Shown piece after piece: positions 47,119 to 56,236 of a stretch of 64,000 nucleotides of DNA (the stretch's first letter is position 1; every line of letters starts with the position of its first letter). Position numbers and translations under genes: made by a program. The stretch is from the NCBI RefSeq assembly GCF_026343115.1, contig NZ_JAPEMC010000001.1, forward strand, positions 1 through 64,000. Reading direction: 5' to 3'. Below the pieces are notes generated by a model, which saw only the letters and a program-made list of their open reading frames with translations, had not been told where the DNA came from and did not search any database. The DNA is from Streptomyces sp. NBC_00102 (GTDB lineage Bacteria > Actinomycetota > Actinomycetes > Streptomycetales > Streptomycetaceae).

Positions 47119-47422
47119 CGAGGGCACCTCCGGTTTCGCCGCGCAGGCCGGGGACGACGCGCGCGCCGGCGATCGGGACGAGTTCGACGTCCACGGGGAT
47201 GCCGGGCTCGAAGCGCACGGCCGTCCCCGCGGCGATGTTCAGCCGTAGGCCGTGGGCGGCCGGACGGTCGAAGTCGAGGCCGGGGTTGGCCTCGGCGAAG
47301 TGGTAGTGGGAGCCGACCTGAACGGGCCGGTCGGCCGCGTTGAGGACGGTGAGGCGGGTGACGGGACGGCCCTCGTTGATCGGCACGGCCCCGTCCGCGT
47401 ACAGAATCTCTCCGGGAATCAC
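47111..47422 (-). CDS. ureB: Urease beta subunit
   Basis: 103 residues. [45 protein letters not shown] is the conserved UreB core. It starts at a GTG with GAGGGG upstream, 8 bases after ureA, and overlaps ureC. Confidence 0.95.
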   Translation of the reverse strand: MIPGEILYADGAVPINEGRPVTRLTVLNAADRPVQVGSHYHFAEANPGLDFDRPAAHGLRLNIAAGTAVRFEPGIPVDVELVPIAGARVVPGLRGETGGALDG

Positions 47423-47430
47423 GGTGCCCC

Positions 47431-47733
47431 TCAGACGATCGGGTCGTGGACGGTGACCAGCTTGGTGCCGTCCGGGAAGGTGGCCTCCACCTGCACGTCG
47501 TGGATCATCTCCGGGATGCCGTCCATGACGTCGGCACGGGTGAGCACCTTGCGTCCGGACGCCATGAGTTCGGCGACGGTCCGGCCGTCGCGCGCACCCT
47601 CCAGGATGTGCGAGGTGATCAGCGCGACCGCCTCCGGGTGGTTGAGCCGGAGCCCGCGCGCCCGGCGTCGCTCGGCGACGTCGGCGGCCACATGGATGAG
47701 CAGGCGTTCCTGCTCGTGCGGGGTGAGTTGCAC
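47431..47733 (-). CDS. ureA: Urease gamma subunit
   Basis: 100 residues, the standard length. [39 protein letters not shown] and [18 protein letters not shown] are diagnostic. GTG start with AGGTGGAA 5-6 bases upstream. It is the first gene of ureABCFGD; no ureE is present. Confidence 0.96.
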   Translation of the reverse strand: MQLTPHEQERLLIHVAADVAERRRARGLRLNHPEAVALITSHILEGARDGRTVAELMASGRKVLTRADVMDGIPEMIHDVQVEATFPDGTKLVTVHDPIV

Positions 47734-48287
47734 GCTTCCACCTCATCGTCTCGCGCCCAAAGCCGGCCTGGGCGCGGTGGAACCCTTCGGGCGCCGACAT
47801 GTGCGTCGGACGCCGGGCGGGCGTCACCGGCCAGGGAACGCACGTTAGGACCAAAGTTTTTCCGTCGCGTTAACTGGGCCGGTCCCGTTCCGGTGCCGTC
47901 GGGTACGGAGCCACCGCCCCGGCGGGCGGACCGGTCCACCGGACGGGTTCACCGGCGCGGCCTGCGCGGGCCGCCTCGTATACGGCGCGTACCCGCCCCG
48001 GATCGGCGGACGCGTGTGCGGGTGCGCCCTGCGCCGACATGGTCCGCCGGGCACACGGGTAGCCATCACCCGTGCGGTGCGGGGAGCGGCTGTCCGGCCA
48101 CGGGGCCGCAAGGAGGAGGGTCGCCCCGATACCGGATGCATCGGCGTGATCCCGGCAGCGCGGCGAGCGTGCGTGCCAGGCGTCGCCCGGCAGACGGCAC
48201 TTCGACGACCCGCCCCAGCCCATCGCCGTACGGCGGGTCGGGGAGCACCCCACCCATCCGCACCGCGCCCCACGAGGTGAAGCCCCG
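47734..48287. other. Intergenic region upstream of ureA and of the 48288 gene
   Basis: A 554-base divergent gap. The ureA-proximal part (47840-47875) contains an AT-rich stretch with a possible -10 and GlnR-like site, annotated separately. Beyond about 47880 I see only GC-rich sequence without a credible gene. Confidence 0.6.
47842..47873 (-). promoter_or_regulatory. Candidate ureA promoter with GlnR-like box
   Basis: On the minus strand TTAAC-GCGACG-GAAAA (47873-47858) fits eight of the ten informative positions of the GlnR box gTnAc-n6-GaAAc as I recall it. TAACGT (47847-47842) is a plausible -10, about 110 bases before the ureA start. In Streptomyces GlnR is known to control urease genes, so the site is plausible, but the match is imperfect and the -35 is not clear. 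Confidence 0.35.
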
Positions 48288-48596
48288 ATGCTGCCCCCGG
48301 AGTTGCCGCCGCTGCCCGCACTGACCCGCGCGGAGGCGGAGTTCATCGACCGCTATCTCGCCGTCCTCGACCAGGTGGGCCGGATCAACCCCGCGCGGGC
48401 CGACGACACCTACGCGGCGCTCCGGGCGGCCCAGGCGCTGGCCTCGCACGCCGTGGCACTGCGGGACGCCCTGGCGTTGATGCACGAGCGCGGGGAGGCA
48501 CAGATCCACGCGACCACCCTGGCGCGTGCACTGAGGGCTCTGGACGGGGAGCGACGGGCGGGGCGGGTCGCCGTACCGCCGGAGACGGAGAGGTGA
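48288..48596 (+). CDS. Hypothetical protein, Ala-rich helical
   Basis: 102 residues, mostly helical (FIDRYLAVLDQVGRINPARADDTYAALRAAQALASHAVALRDALALMHERGEAQIHATTLARALRALDGERR). No family recognised. ATG with GAGGTGA 7 bases upstream. Its stop overlaps the next gene as GTGA, so the two are translationally coupled. Confidence 0.7.
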   Translation: MLPPELPPLPALTRAEAEFIDRYLAVLDQVGRINPARADDTYAALRAAQALASHAVALRDALALMHERGEAQIHATTLARALRALDGERRAGRVAVPPETER

Positions 48597-49171
48597 CGGC
48601 CGGAGCGCGGGGACATCGGTGGAGGAGCGTGGCCGGTCCCCGCATCGGGCATGGCGGGCACCACTTCGCGCACCGGGCGAGCGGCGAGATCCTGCTGGAC
48701 GTGGGCGAGGGACAGGACGGTTCGGCCGTCCACCGCGCATCGTTGTCCGACGGGCGGATGGATCTCTTCCGCTACCCCTGGGACGACAGGTGCCTCCTCG
48801 ATCTGTCACCCGACGGGCGCCACTTCATGACGGTCGATCACTCCCAGGGCGACATGGCCGTCCACACGTACCCGGACGGCGAGGTCGCCTTCACGCTCTC
48901 CGTCGACTCCTTCGGGTACGACCCGGAGCTGGTCTTCGTGGAGTGGGGCGGCGGCTATCTGGGCCCGGACACCGTCCTCGTCACTCTCGGCGGCGAGACC
49001 GAGGACGAGGAGGAGTGGTTCCGCCACTACCGCGTCGACGCGCACACCGGCAACGTCGGCGGGGTATTCGAGGCGCACGGCAGCGGCCCTTACGATCTCC
49101 AGCCCCTCGGGGACGGGTCCTGGCTCACCACCGGCCCGTCCGGCCACCCGGTCCGCCGGCGCGATGCGTAG
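48593..49171 (+). CDS. Hypothetical protein, beta-propeller-like
   Basis: 192 residues with a GTG start coupled to the previous gene. Repeated short beta patterns such as SGEILLDVGEGQDGSAVHRASLS, LFRYPWDDRCLLDLSPDGRHFMTVDH and VAFTLSVDSFGYDPELVFVEW resemble WD/propeller blades, but I cannot assign a family. No signal peptide. Acidic stretch TEDEEEW near residue 140. Confidence 0.7.
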   Translation: MTAGARGHRWRSVAGPRIGHGGHHFAHRASGEILLDVGEGQDGSAVHRASLSDGRMDLFRYPWDDRCLLDLSPDGRHFMTVDHSQGDMAVHTYPDGEVAFTLSVDSFGYDPELVFVEWGGGYLGPDTVLVTLGGETEDEEEWFRHYRVDAHTGNVGGVFEAHGSGPYDLQPLGDGSWLTTGPSGHPVRRRDA

Positions 49172-49539
49172 GGCCGGTACCCCACGCGTCCCGTCGGGTC
49201 CGACCGCCAGGTTCCGGCAGGTTCCGGCAGGTTCGGGCCGCGGGGCCGAGGGGCGGGCCGACCGGAGCCGCTCCCCCCTTTCCGGCGACACGCCCGTACC
49301 GAATATCCGATTTTCCGCCCGTTCGGGGCAGGGGATCTGGCCTCCGTACGGCTCTCTCGAATTGCGCTCCCCGGAGTTCTCCCCACGGGCGAAGTACCGC
49401 ACTCCGCAACCTCCGTGGAGGCTTCGGGGGTACGCGCCCCCGGTCTCGCCGGACGCTCCCCCACTCTCCCGGCGCAACCGCGGACGACCGTACTGACTGA
49501 CTCTGTCACCTCGAAAATCCCGCGCGGGCTGAGTGAAGA
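49172..49539. other. Intergenic stretch without recognised gene
   Basis: Upstream part of the 607-base gap before the NlpC/P60 gene. It includes two and a half copies of GTTCCGGCAG at 49211-49236. It should contain the promoter for the riboswitch transcript, but no clear -35/-10 pair was found. Confidence 0.5.
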
Positions 49540-49770
49540 TCCCTGGGACGACAAGCCCCCGCCACCCTGACGGGGCGGTCCGCGCGGACGCCGAGTCCTG
49601 CCGCCGAGCGGATGACGGGTCGACAGGAGTGGATCGGCAGGAGTGGAGGACCCGAGCACAACGGGTCGACCGGGCAACCGGCCGTCCCTCGGGGTGAAGC
49701 CGCATCGCGCGGCCGGGCGACTTCGCCAGCCCGAACCCGACAGGTCATCCTTCACAGGCGGCTGACGAAG
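49540..49770 (+). promoter_or_regulatory. ydaO-type c-di-AMP riboswitch
   Basis: The conserved blocks of the ydaO/yuaA element appear in order: GGGACGACAAGCCCCCGCC near 49545, GACAGGAGTGG and GGCAGGAGTGG near 49622-49646, GGGGTGAAGCCGC near 49691, and CCAGCCCGAACCCGACAGG near 49726. In Streptomyces this element sits upstream of cell-wall hydrolase genes, as here, and cyclic-di-AMP binding lowers expression. It ends just before the NlpC/P60 ribosome site. Boundaries are approximate. Confidence 0.85.
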
Positions 49771-49778
49771 GGTTGCGC

Positions 49779-50249
49779 ATGACTGCGCAGGTTCATGTCC
49801 CGTCTCTGCTCACCCGGGCCGGTACGGCCTCGGTCCTCACTCTGGCCCTGAGTTCGACCATGCTGGCCCCCGGCCTGGTGTCCGACGCCGAGGCCGCCGC
49901 CCAGTCGACGAAAGCGCTCCGGGTCGCCGCGTCCAAGAAGGGTGCTCCCTACCAGTGGGGTGCCACCGGCCCCCGCAGGTTCGACTGCTCCGGGCTGACG
50001 CTCTACTCGTTCAAGCGCGTGGGAAAGAAGCTGCCCCGCACGGCGCAGCAGCAGTACAACAAGACGCGCCACATCACCGCCTCGCAGCGCAGGAAGGGCG
50101 ACCTGGTCTTCTTCCACTTCGGTCGCAACGTCTACCACGTGGGCATCTACGCCGGCAACGGGAAGATCTGGCACTCCCCCAAGACCGGTGCGGTGGTGCG
50201 GCTGGAGCGGATCTGGACGAAGCGGGTCTGGTACGGGCGGGTGCGCTGA
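49779..50249 (+). CDS. Secreted NlpC/P60 peptidoglycan endopeptidase
   Basis: 156 residues. A signal peptide (LLTRAGTASVLTLALSSTMLAPGLVSDAEAA) is followed by a minimal NlpC/P60 domain with catalytic Cys70 (RFDCSGL), His120 (YHVGIYAG) and a polar third residue (His132 in WHSP). It cleaves peptidoglycan stem peptides outside the membrane. ATG 49779 has GAAGGG 6 bases upstream; TTG 49773 is the alternative. Expression should be set by the upstream c-di-AMP riboswitch. Confidence 0.92.
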   Translation: MTAQVHVPSLLTRAGTASVLTLALSSTMLAPGLVSDAEAAAQSTKALRVAASKKGAPYQWGATGPRRFDCSGLTLYSFKRVGKKLPRTAQQQYNKTRHITASQRRKGDLVFFHFGRNVYHVGIYAGNGKIWHSPKTGAVVRLERIWTKRVWYGRVR

Positions 50250-50289
50250 CGGACCCCGGACTCCGCCCGTCGGGCTCGTCGGTGTGAAG

Positions 50290-50357
50290 GGCCGGCCCGG
50301 ACGCCGGGGACACGCGAGACACCGCCGGATCGCGTGTCCGCCCCGTCCGGGCCGGCC
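50290..50357. terminator. Long bidirectional hairpin after the NlpC/P60 gene
   Basis: GGCCGGCCCGGACG (50290-50303) pairs with 50344-50357, and the inner GGACACGCG with CGCGTGTCC (50308-50316 with 50331-50339), separated by a small internal loop. It sits between convergent genes. Confidence 0.88.
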
Positions 50358-50367
50358 GGGTCCGGTG

Positions 50368-50799
50368 TCAGCCCCGGACCGGTACCGACCAGGGCAGCAT
50401 GACCCACACGGTCTTGCCGCCTTCCCCGGTCGGTCTGACACCGAATCCTCCTCCGCACTCCTTGGCCAGGGCCCGGATGATCGCCAGACCGCGTCCGTTG
50501 TCCTGCTGCACGGCCGCGGGAAGTCGTCTGGGCCATCTGGGGTGGCTGTCGGTCACCTCCAGCCGCAGTTCCTCGTCGCGGTCGAGCACCAGCCGCACCG
50601 TGAAGGTGGGTGACTGGCCGAGTGTGTGCAGGACCGCGTTGGTGGCGAGTTCCGAGACGATCAGCTGGATCGTCCCGGCATCATCCGTGTCGTCGTGCAT
50701 CCCCCACTCCGCGAGTACGCGGGCCACGTGTCTGCGGGCCGCGGACACCGACACCGGATCGCTCGGCAGGGTGACATGTGCTTCCTGATGGTCTGCCAT
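50368..50799 (-). CDS. Anti-sigma-factor-type ATP-binding protein (HATPase_c)
   Basis: 143 residues of the RsbW/SpoIIAB-like GHKL group. N box SELATNAVLHTL, G1-like box DNGRGLAII and the C-terminal GGKTVWVMLPW are present. Such proteins bind ATP and may inhibit a sigma factor or anti-anti-sigma partner. ATG 50799 is used as the most family-like start; the reading frame extends upstream to 50883. Divergent from an XRE-DUF397 pair, a common Streptomyces arrangement. Confidence 0.87.
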   Translation of the reverse strand: MADHQEAHVTLPSDPVSVSAARRHVARVLAEWGMHDDTDDAGTIQLIVSELATNAVLHTLGQSPTFTVRLVLDRDEELRLEVTDSHPRWPRRLPAAVQQDNGRGLAIIRALAKECGGGFGVRPTGEGGKTVWVMLPWSVPVRG

Positions 50800-50898
50800 G
50801 GCGACGCCGTCCCTTTCCGCCCGGGCGACCCCTATCGGCCCGGATTGTGCCTGGCGCCAGAGTGCCATCGCCCGGGCCCGCACAGGAACGATCTGCCG

Positions 50899-50914
50899 AG
50901 ATATGCATATATCT
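50899..50914. promoter_or_regulatory. AT-rich palindrome in the ATPase/XRE divergent promoter
   Basis: AGATAT and ATATCT flank GCAT, with the inner palindrome ATATGCATAT. It is the most AT-rich spot in this 70% GC region and lies between the two divergent starts, so it is a likely promoter or operator. Confidence 0.4.
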
Positions 50915-51026
50915 ATCGCTCAATGCGGTGAACTCCGGCTCACCGGGGCTCGAACATTCGGCACACTTGTCTCTCGGGCCGACCGGCGGAGGGGTCGGAC
51001 GTGCCGCCCGGCGGAAGGAGACAGGA

Positions 51027-51890
51027 ATGGGCAACGGCCCCGTCGTGCGCCGTCGCAAACTCGGTGAGGAGTTGCGGAGTCTGCGTCACTCGTCGGGACT
51101 CACCAGCCAGCAGGCGGCAGCGCTGCTCGGCTGGCACCAGTCGAAGGTGAGCCGGATCGAGACGGGGGCGAGCGGCGTGTCCCCGGCCGATGTGGGCCGC
51201 CTGCTCGACGCGTACGCCGTCGCCGACCCCGAACTGCGCACGCTGCTCTCCGCGCTGGCCGGATCGGCGGACGGCCGCGACACGGGCTGGTGGCACGCCT
51301 ACCGGGGCGTCATTCCGCCGCAGTACCGCGATTTCATCGCCCTGGAGTCGCAGGCCGAGACGGCCAGGACCCTGGAGACCTCGGTGGTTCCCGGGCTGCT
51401 CCAGACAGCGGACTACGCGCGGTCGGTCACCGAGTCCGCCATGGACGGGATACCGGGGGACCATCTCGACGCCCTGGTCGAAGTGCGGCTCGCCCGCCAG
51501 TCGGTACTGCGGTGCGAGGACCCGCTCCGGCTCACCGCCGTACTCGACGAAGCGGTGCTGCGGCGCGAGGTGGGCGGACGTCGCGTGATGCGGACCCAGC
51601 TGGCCCACTTGGCGGCCATGTCGGAACTCCCGCATGTACGCATCCAGTTGGTTCCGTTCAGCGCCGGGGGGTACGTCGGACTGACCGGACCGTTCGTCAT
51701 TTTCTCTTTTCCGACAACCTCTGCACTGGATGTGGTCGTTCTTGACCACTTGACGCGTAGTCACTATCTGGAGCGGAAAGAAGATCTGGAAGCGTACGGT
51801 TCCGCATTCAGCACCATGCGGGGACGGGCGCTCTCTCCCGAGCGGTCGAGGGACCTCATCACGGCGATCGGCCGCGAGGAGCGGCCGTGA
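51027..51890 (+). CDS. XRE-family regulator with DUF5753 domain
   Basis: 287 residues. HTH LGEELRSLRHSSGLTSQQAAALLGWHQSKVSRIETGASGVSPADV at the N-terminus; the DUF5753 part starts around SQAETARTLETSVVPGLLQTADYARSV. Family members such as WhiJ-like proteins act with a DUF397 partner and an ATPase in development and antibiotic control. ATG 51027 follows GAAGGAG at 7 bases. Confidence 0.93.
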   Translation: MGNGPVVRRRKLGEELRSLRHSSGLTSQQAAALLGWHQSKVSRIETGASGVSPADVGRLLDAYAVADPELRTLLSALAGSADGRDTGWWHAYRGVIPPQYRDFIALESQAETARTLETSVVPGLLQTADYARSVTESAMDGIPGDHLDALVEVRLARQSVLRCEDPLRLTAVLDEAVLRREVGGRRVMRTQLAHLAAMSELPHVRIQLVPFSAGGYVGLTGPFVIFSFPTTSALDVVVLDHLTRSHYLERKEDLEAYGSAFSTMRGRALSPERSRDLITAIGREERP

Positions 51891-51960
51891 TCAACCGCCT
51901 CGGGCCCCGCCGGACCGACCGGGCGGGCCCGGCCGACGTCCACCGATACGGAGGAGCACC

Positions 51961-52173
51961 ATGCCCGACCGCCCGGCACCGCCCGCCTCACCGTGGCACC
52001 GCAGCAGCCGCAGCACCGGTATGAACAACTGCGTGGAGACGGCCGTGCGCGGGCCGGGCCTGCTGCACGTACGCGACTCCAAGGACGTCGACCGGGCGCA
52101 TCTGTCCTTCACCGCACCCGCCTGGAGCGCGTTCGTGGCCGGCCTCGGAGGCCCGGGAGGGGACCTGTCCTGA
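51961..52173 (+). CDS. DUF397 protein
   Basis: 70 residues. WHRSSRSTGMNNCVETAV, VRDSKDVDRAHLSFTAPAWSAFVAGL is the full DUF397 pattern. It is the small partner of the preceding XRE-DUF5753 protein, 70 bases downstream, with GGAGGAG before the ATG. Confidence 0.93.
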   Translation: MPDRPAPPASPWHRSSRSTGMNNCVETAVRGPGLLHVRDSKDVDRAHLSFTAPAWSAFVAGLGGPGGDLS

Positions 52174-52299
52174 GGGGCCTCCGGCACGCGTGCCGGGGCC
52201 TTGGGGCCTTGGGGCCGTACGCCCAGAGGCCCCGGCGCCCGGCCCCGTCTCCCGCCGCCCCGCTCCGTCTCCCGCGCCCGGCCGGTCCGCGCCCCGCGG

Positions 52300-53448
52300 T
52301 CAGGCGGCGCCCCTCGGAGCCGTACGGACGATGGTGTCCAGGGCCGCGTCGACGAGGGCGTCCGTCAGGTCGGCCCGGGCGGTGAGCCGCAGACGCGAGA
52401 TGCCGTCCGGGACCGACGGCGGGCGGAAGCAGCCCACCGCGATCCCTGCCTCCCGGCAGTCCGCCGCCCAGCGGACCGCCGACTCGGGCGAGGGGGCGCG
52501 TACCGACACCACCGCGGCGTCCGGGCGTGCCGCGTGCAGTCCGGCAGCGGTCAGCCGGTCGTGCATCCGGGCGGCCACTTCGCGCGCCCGGGCGGCGCGT
52601 TCCGGCTCCCTGCGCAGCACCGTGAGGCTCGCGAGCGCGGCACCGGCGGCGGCGGGTGCGAGTCCCGTGTCGAAGATGAACGTCCGGGCCGTGTTGACGA
52701 GATGACGGATCACCCGCGCGGGTCCCAGGACCGCGCCGCCCTGGCTGCCCAGGGACTTGGAGAGGGTGAGCGTGGCCACGAGCCCCTCGTCCCCCGCCAG
52801 CCCGCAGGCGGCCGGGGCGCCCCGCCCGCCGTCTCCGAGTACCCCGAGGCCGTGCGCGTCGTCGACGACCAGCCCTGCGCCCCTGCTCCGGCAGACCGCG
52901 GCGAGGGCGGTGAGCGGGGCCGCGTCGCCGTCGACGGAGAAGACCGAGTCGGTGACCACCAGGGCCGGCCCGGTGTGGGCTTCCAGGGCCTTGCCGACGG
53001 CCTCCGGGTCCGCGTGCGCCACGACCTCGGTCCGCGCGCGCGCGAGCCTGCAACCGTCCACGATCGAAGCGTGGTTGGACGCGTCGGACACGATGATGCC
53101 GTCCGCGCGGGACAGGGCGGTGAGCGCGGCCAGGTTCGCCGCGTAGCCGGAGGAGAACACCAGGGCGGCCTCGAAACCGCAGAATGCCGCCAGTTCTCGT
53201 TCGAGTTCCTCGTGGAGGGTGGTGGAGCCGGTGACCAGGCGTGACCCCGTGGCGCCCGCGCCCCACTTCCGCGCGGCTCCCGCCGCCGACCCGGTCACCT
53301 CGGGGTGCCGGGTGAGCCCGAGGTAGTCGTTGCTCGCGAGGTCCAGCACTTCGCTGGTGGCGGGTCGTGGGCGCAGCGTGCGGACGAGTCCGGCGGCGGC
53401 GCGGCGGCCGGACTCCTCCTCTGTCCAGTCGAACGGGGCGAAGGCCAT
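52300..53448 (-). CDS. bioF: 8-amino-7-oxononanoate synthase
   Basis: 382 residues of the PLP-dependent alpha-oxoamine synthase family. Substrate and PLP motifs [32 protein letters not shown] and the Schiff-base Lys231 in [11 protein letters not shown] are intact. It condenses pimeloyl thioester with alanine, the first ring-forming step of biotin synthesis. It is divergent from bioB across 145 bases. Confidence 0.94.
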   Translation of the reverse strand: MAFAPFDWTEEESGRRAAAGLVRTLRPRPATSEVLDLASNDYLGLTRHPEVTGSAAGAARKWGAGATGSRLVTGSTTLHEELERELAAFCGFEAALVFSSGYAANLAALTALSRADGIIVSDASNHASIVDGCRLARARTEVVAHADPEAVGKALEAHTGPALVVTDSVFSVDGDAAPLTALAAVCRSRGAGLVVDDAHGLGVLGDGGRGAPAACGLAGDEGLVATLTLSKSLGSQGGAVLGPARVIRHLVNTARTFIFDTGLAPAAAGAALASLTVLRREPERAARAREVAARMHDRLTAAGLHAARPDAAVVSVRAPSPESAVRWAADCREAGIAVGCFRPPSVPDGISRLRLTARADLTDALVDAALDTIVRTAPRGAA

Positions 53449-53508
53449 CGGGGAGTCCCTTTTTGTAGGCAGCTCACAGAGCGTAGCCGGGGGCGCAGCC
53501 GGTCATGG

Positions 53509-53524
53509 TGTGGCAATACACACA
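53509..53524. promoter_or_regulatory. Inverted repeat in the bioF/bioB divergent promoter
   Basis: GTGTG-GCAATA-CACAC lies 61 bases from bioF and 70 from bioB. It could bind a biotin repressor. The arms are short and the site does not clearly match a known BioQ or BirA operator. Confidence 0.3.
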
Positions 53525-53593
53525 CACCCTCCCCCTCTCTCCTGTCGGGTTCCTCCTTGGCCGATGGCCCTGCCGTGGGTAAGGATCGACGCC

Positions 53594-54871
53594 ATGGACC
53601 TGTTGAGCACGCTGGTGGACAAGGGGTTGCGGCGCGAACTGCCGACCCGTGAAGAGGCGCTCGCCGTACTGGCGACCTCCGACGACGAACTGCTCGACGT
53701 GGTGGCCGCCGCGGGCAGAGTGCGCCGTCAGTGGTTCGGGCGCCGGGTGAAACTCAACTATCTGGTCAACCTCAAATCGGGGCTCTGCCCGGAGGACTGC
53801 TCCTACTGCTCGCAGCGGCTCGGCTCCGAGGCGGGCATCCTCAAGTACTCCTGGCTGAAGCCCGATGAGGCGTCACGCGCGGCGGCGGCCGGGGTGGCCG
53901 GGGGCGCCAAGCGCGTCTGCCTGGTGGCGAGCGGCCGGGGCCCCACCGACCGGGACGTGGACCGGGTCTCCCGGACCATCGAGGCGATCAAGGACCAGAA
54001 CGAGGGCGTCGAGGTGTGCGCCTGCCTCGGACTGCTCTCCGACGGGCAGGCCGAGAGACTGCGTTCGGCGGGAGCCGACGCGTACAACCACAACCTCAAC
54101 ACCTCCGAGGCTACTTACGGCTCCATCACCACCACCCACACCTATGCCGACCGGGTGGAGACGGTGCGGCAGGCGCAGGGCGCGGGGCTGTCCGCCTGCT
54201 CGGGGCTGATCGCGGGCATGGGCGAGAGCGACGAGGACCTGGTCGACGTGGTCTTCGCCCTGCGTCAACTCGACCCCGACTCCGTGCCGGTGAATTTCCT
54301 GATCCCGTTCGAGGGCACTCCGCTCGCCAAGGAGTGGAACCTCACGCCCCAGCGGTGCCTGCGGATCCTGGCGATGGTCAGGTTCGTCTGCCCGGACGTG
54401 GAGGTGCGGCTCGCCGGGGGCCGCGAGGTGCACCTGCGGTCGATGCAGCCGCTCGCGCTGCACCTGGTCAATTCGATCTTCCTGGGCGACTACCTGACCA
54501 GTGAGGGGCAGGCGGGGCAGGCGGATCTCGACATGATCGCCGACGCCGGATTCGAGGTGGAGGGTGCGGACACCACGACACTGCCCGGCCACCGGGCGGC
54601 GGTCGGCGCGGGCGCCGGTGCCGGCGCGGGGTGTGGGGGGCACGACGAATCTGCGGGCTGCGGCGACTCGGGCGGTTGCGGCGGCAGGACGGCAGCGGGC
54701 GGCGGCAGGACGGATGCGGGCGGCGGTTGCGGCCCGTGCGGTGGGTCGACGGCCGGGGAGGCGTCGGACGACGCTCCGTCCAAGGCTCAGGTGGCTGCCG
54801 CGGCGGCGCGTACGGACCTGGTGGCCGTACGCCGGCGGGGCGCGGGGACGGATCTCGCCCCCAATGCCTGA
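53594..54871 (+). CDS. bioB: Biotin synthase with Gly/Cys-rich C-terminal extension
   Basis: 425 residues. The radical-SAM Cys65, Cys69 and Cys72 (CPEDCSYC) and the BioB core ([36 protein letters not shown]) end near residue 330. The last 90 residues are Gly/Ala-rich with Cys347, 356, 362, 379 and 382 and His350. The core inserts sulfur into dethiobiotin, consuming its own [2Fe-2S] cluster. The extension is not part of standard BioB of about 320-350 residues. The stop overlaps bioA by 8 bases. Confidence 0.93.
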   Translation: MDLLSTLVDKGLRRELPTREEALAVLATSDDELLDVVAAAGRVRRQWFGRRVKLNYLVNLKSGLCPEDCSYCSQRLGSEAGILKYSWLKPDEASRAAAAGVAGGAKRVCLVASGRGPTDRDVDRVSRTIEAIKDQNEGVEVCACLGLLSDGQAERLRSAGADAYNHNLNTSEATYGSITTTHTYADRVETVRQAQGAGLSACSGLIAGMGESDEDLVDVVFALRQLDPDSVPVNFLIPFEGTPLAKEWNLTPQRCLRILAMVRFVCPDVEVRLAGGREVHLRSMQPLALHLVNSIFLGDYLTSEGQAGQADLDMIADAGFEVEGADTTTLPGHRAAVGAGAGAGAGCGGHDESAGCGDSGGCGGRTAAGGGRTDAGGGCGPCGGSTAGEASDDAPSKAQVAAAAARTDLVAVRRRGAGTDLAPNA

Positions 54872-56234
54872 CGCGTACGTCGGCGGTCCGGCCCGATCCA
54901 CCGGGCCGGCCACCGGCCTCCCCCGCGTCCCGTCGCCCGCTCTGACGCCCGCCCGGCTGCGGTCGCTCGACCGGGCGCACGTCTGGCATCCCTACGGGCC
55001 GATGCCGGGGCGGCAGGAGCCGCTGATCGTGGAGTCGGCTTCCGGTGTCCGGCTGAGGCTGGCGGAACCCGCATACGGGCAGCGGGAGTTGGTGGACGGG
55101 ATGTCCTCCTGGTGGTCCGCGGTGCACGGTTACAACCACCCGGTGCTGAACGAGGCGGCTCACGGACAGCTGGGGCGGATGAGCCATGTGATGTTCGGCG
55201 GGCTCACCCATGAGCCGGCCGTCCGGCTGGCCGCACGGCTGGTGGAGATCACCCCTGGCCCCCTCCAGCACGTCTTCCTCGCCGACTCGGGCTCCGTCTC
55301 CGTCGAGGTGGCGGTCAAAATGTGCCTGCAGTACTGGCGTTCGGCCGGGCGGCCCGCGAAACAGAGGCTGCTGACCTGGCGCGGCGGCTACCACGGCGAC
55401 ACCTGGCAGCCGATGTCGGTGTGCGATCCCGAGGGCGGGATGCACGAACTCTGGTCGGGGGTGCTCCCCCGGCAGGTCTTCGCCGACGCCCCGCCGGACG
55501 GCTTCGACGCGGAGGTCGACGAGACATACGCGCGGCATCTGCGCGAGCTGATCGGCCGTCATGCCCATGAGCTGGCCGCGGTGATCGTGGAGCCCGTCGT
55601 CCAGGGGGCGGGCGGCATGCGGTTCCACTCGCCCGGCTATCTGCGGGTGCTCAGGGAGGCTTGCGACGCACACGACGTACTGCTCGTCCTCGACGAGATC
55701 GCGACCGGATTCGGCCGCACGGGGCGGCTGTTCGCGGCCGAGCACGCCGGGATCGCCCCGGACGTCATGTGTGTCGGCAAGGCGCTGACCGGCGGCTACC
55801 TCACCATGGCGGCGACGCTGTGCACGACGAGGGTGGCCGAGGGGATTTCGCGCGGCGAGGTGCCCGTGCTCGCACACGGCCCGACCTTCATGGGCAACCC
55901 GCTCGCGGCGGCGGTCGCCTGTGCCTCGGTGGACCTGCTGCTCGGCCAGGACTGGCAGGCCGAGGTCGCACGGATCGGCACGGGGCTGCGGACCGGTCTG
56001 GCGGAAGCCGCCGGGCTGGCGGGGGTCGCGGACGTACGGGTCCTGGGCGCGATCGGGGTCGTACAGCTCGACCACGAGGTGGACATGGAGGCGGCGACCC
56101 GTGCGGCGGTGCGCGAGGGCGTGTGGCTGCGGCCGTTCCGGGACCTCGTGTACACGATGCCGCCGTACGTGACGGACGACGAGGACGTGGCGCGGATCTG
56201 CCGCGCCGTGTGCGCCGCGGCGCGGGAAGGATGA
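54864..56234 (+). CDS. bioA: Adenosylmethionine-8-amino-7-oxononanoate aminotransferase
   Basis: 456 residues, class III aminotransferase. [41 protein letters not shown], the PLP-binding Asp in [14 protein letters not shown] and Lys306 in VGKALTGGY match BioA. It converts KAPA to DAPA using S-adenosylmethionine as amino donor. The ATG lies inside the end of bioB, so translation is coupled. Confidence 0.94.
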   Translation: MPDAYVGGPARSTGPATGLPRVPSPALTPARLRSLDRAHVWHPYGPMPGRQEPLIVESASGVRLRLAEPAYGQRELVDGMSSWWSAVHGYNHPVLNEAAHGQLGRMSHVMFGGLTHEPAVRLAARLVEITPGPLQHVFLADSGSVSVEVAVKMCLQYWRSAGRPAKQRLLTWRGGYHGDTWQPMSVCDPEGGMHELWSGVLPRQVFADAPPDGFDAEVDETYARHLRELIGRHAHELAAVIVEPVVQGAGGMRFHSPGYLRVLREACDAHDVLLVLDEIATGFGRTGRLFAAEHAGIAPDVMCVGKALTGGYLTMAATLCTTRVAEGISRGEVPVLAHGPTFMGNPLAAAVACASVDLLLGQDWQAEVARIGTGLRTGLAEAAGLAGVADVRVLGAIGVVQLDHEVDMEAATRAAVREGVWLRPFRDLVYTMPPYVTDDEDVARICRAVCAAAREG

Positions 56235-56236
56235 CG

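Noticed and set aside
53460..53593. BioQ operator in the bioF/bioB gap
   Set aside because: Only a 5-bp-arm repeat is present and it does not clearly match the known operator pattern; reported as a generic inverted repeat.
54590..54871. Frameshift at the end of bioB creating an artefactual tail
   Set aside because: The other frames are no more family-like, codon use stays GC3-rich, and the stop is in the expected coupled position with bioA.
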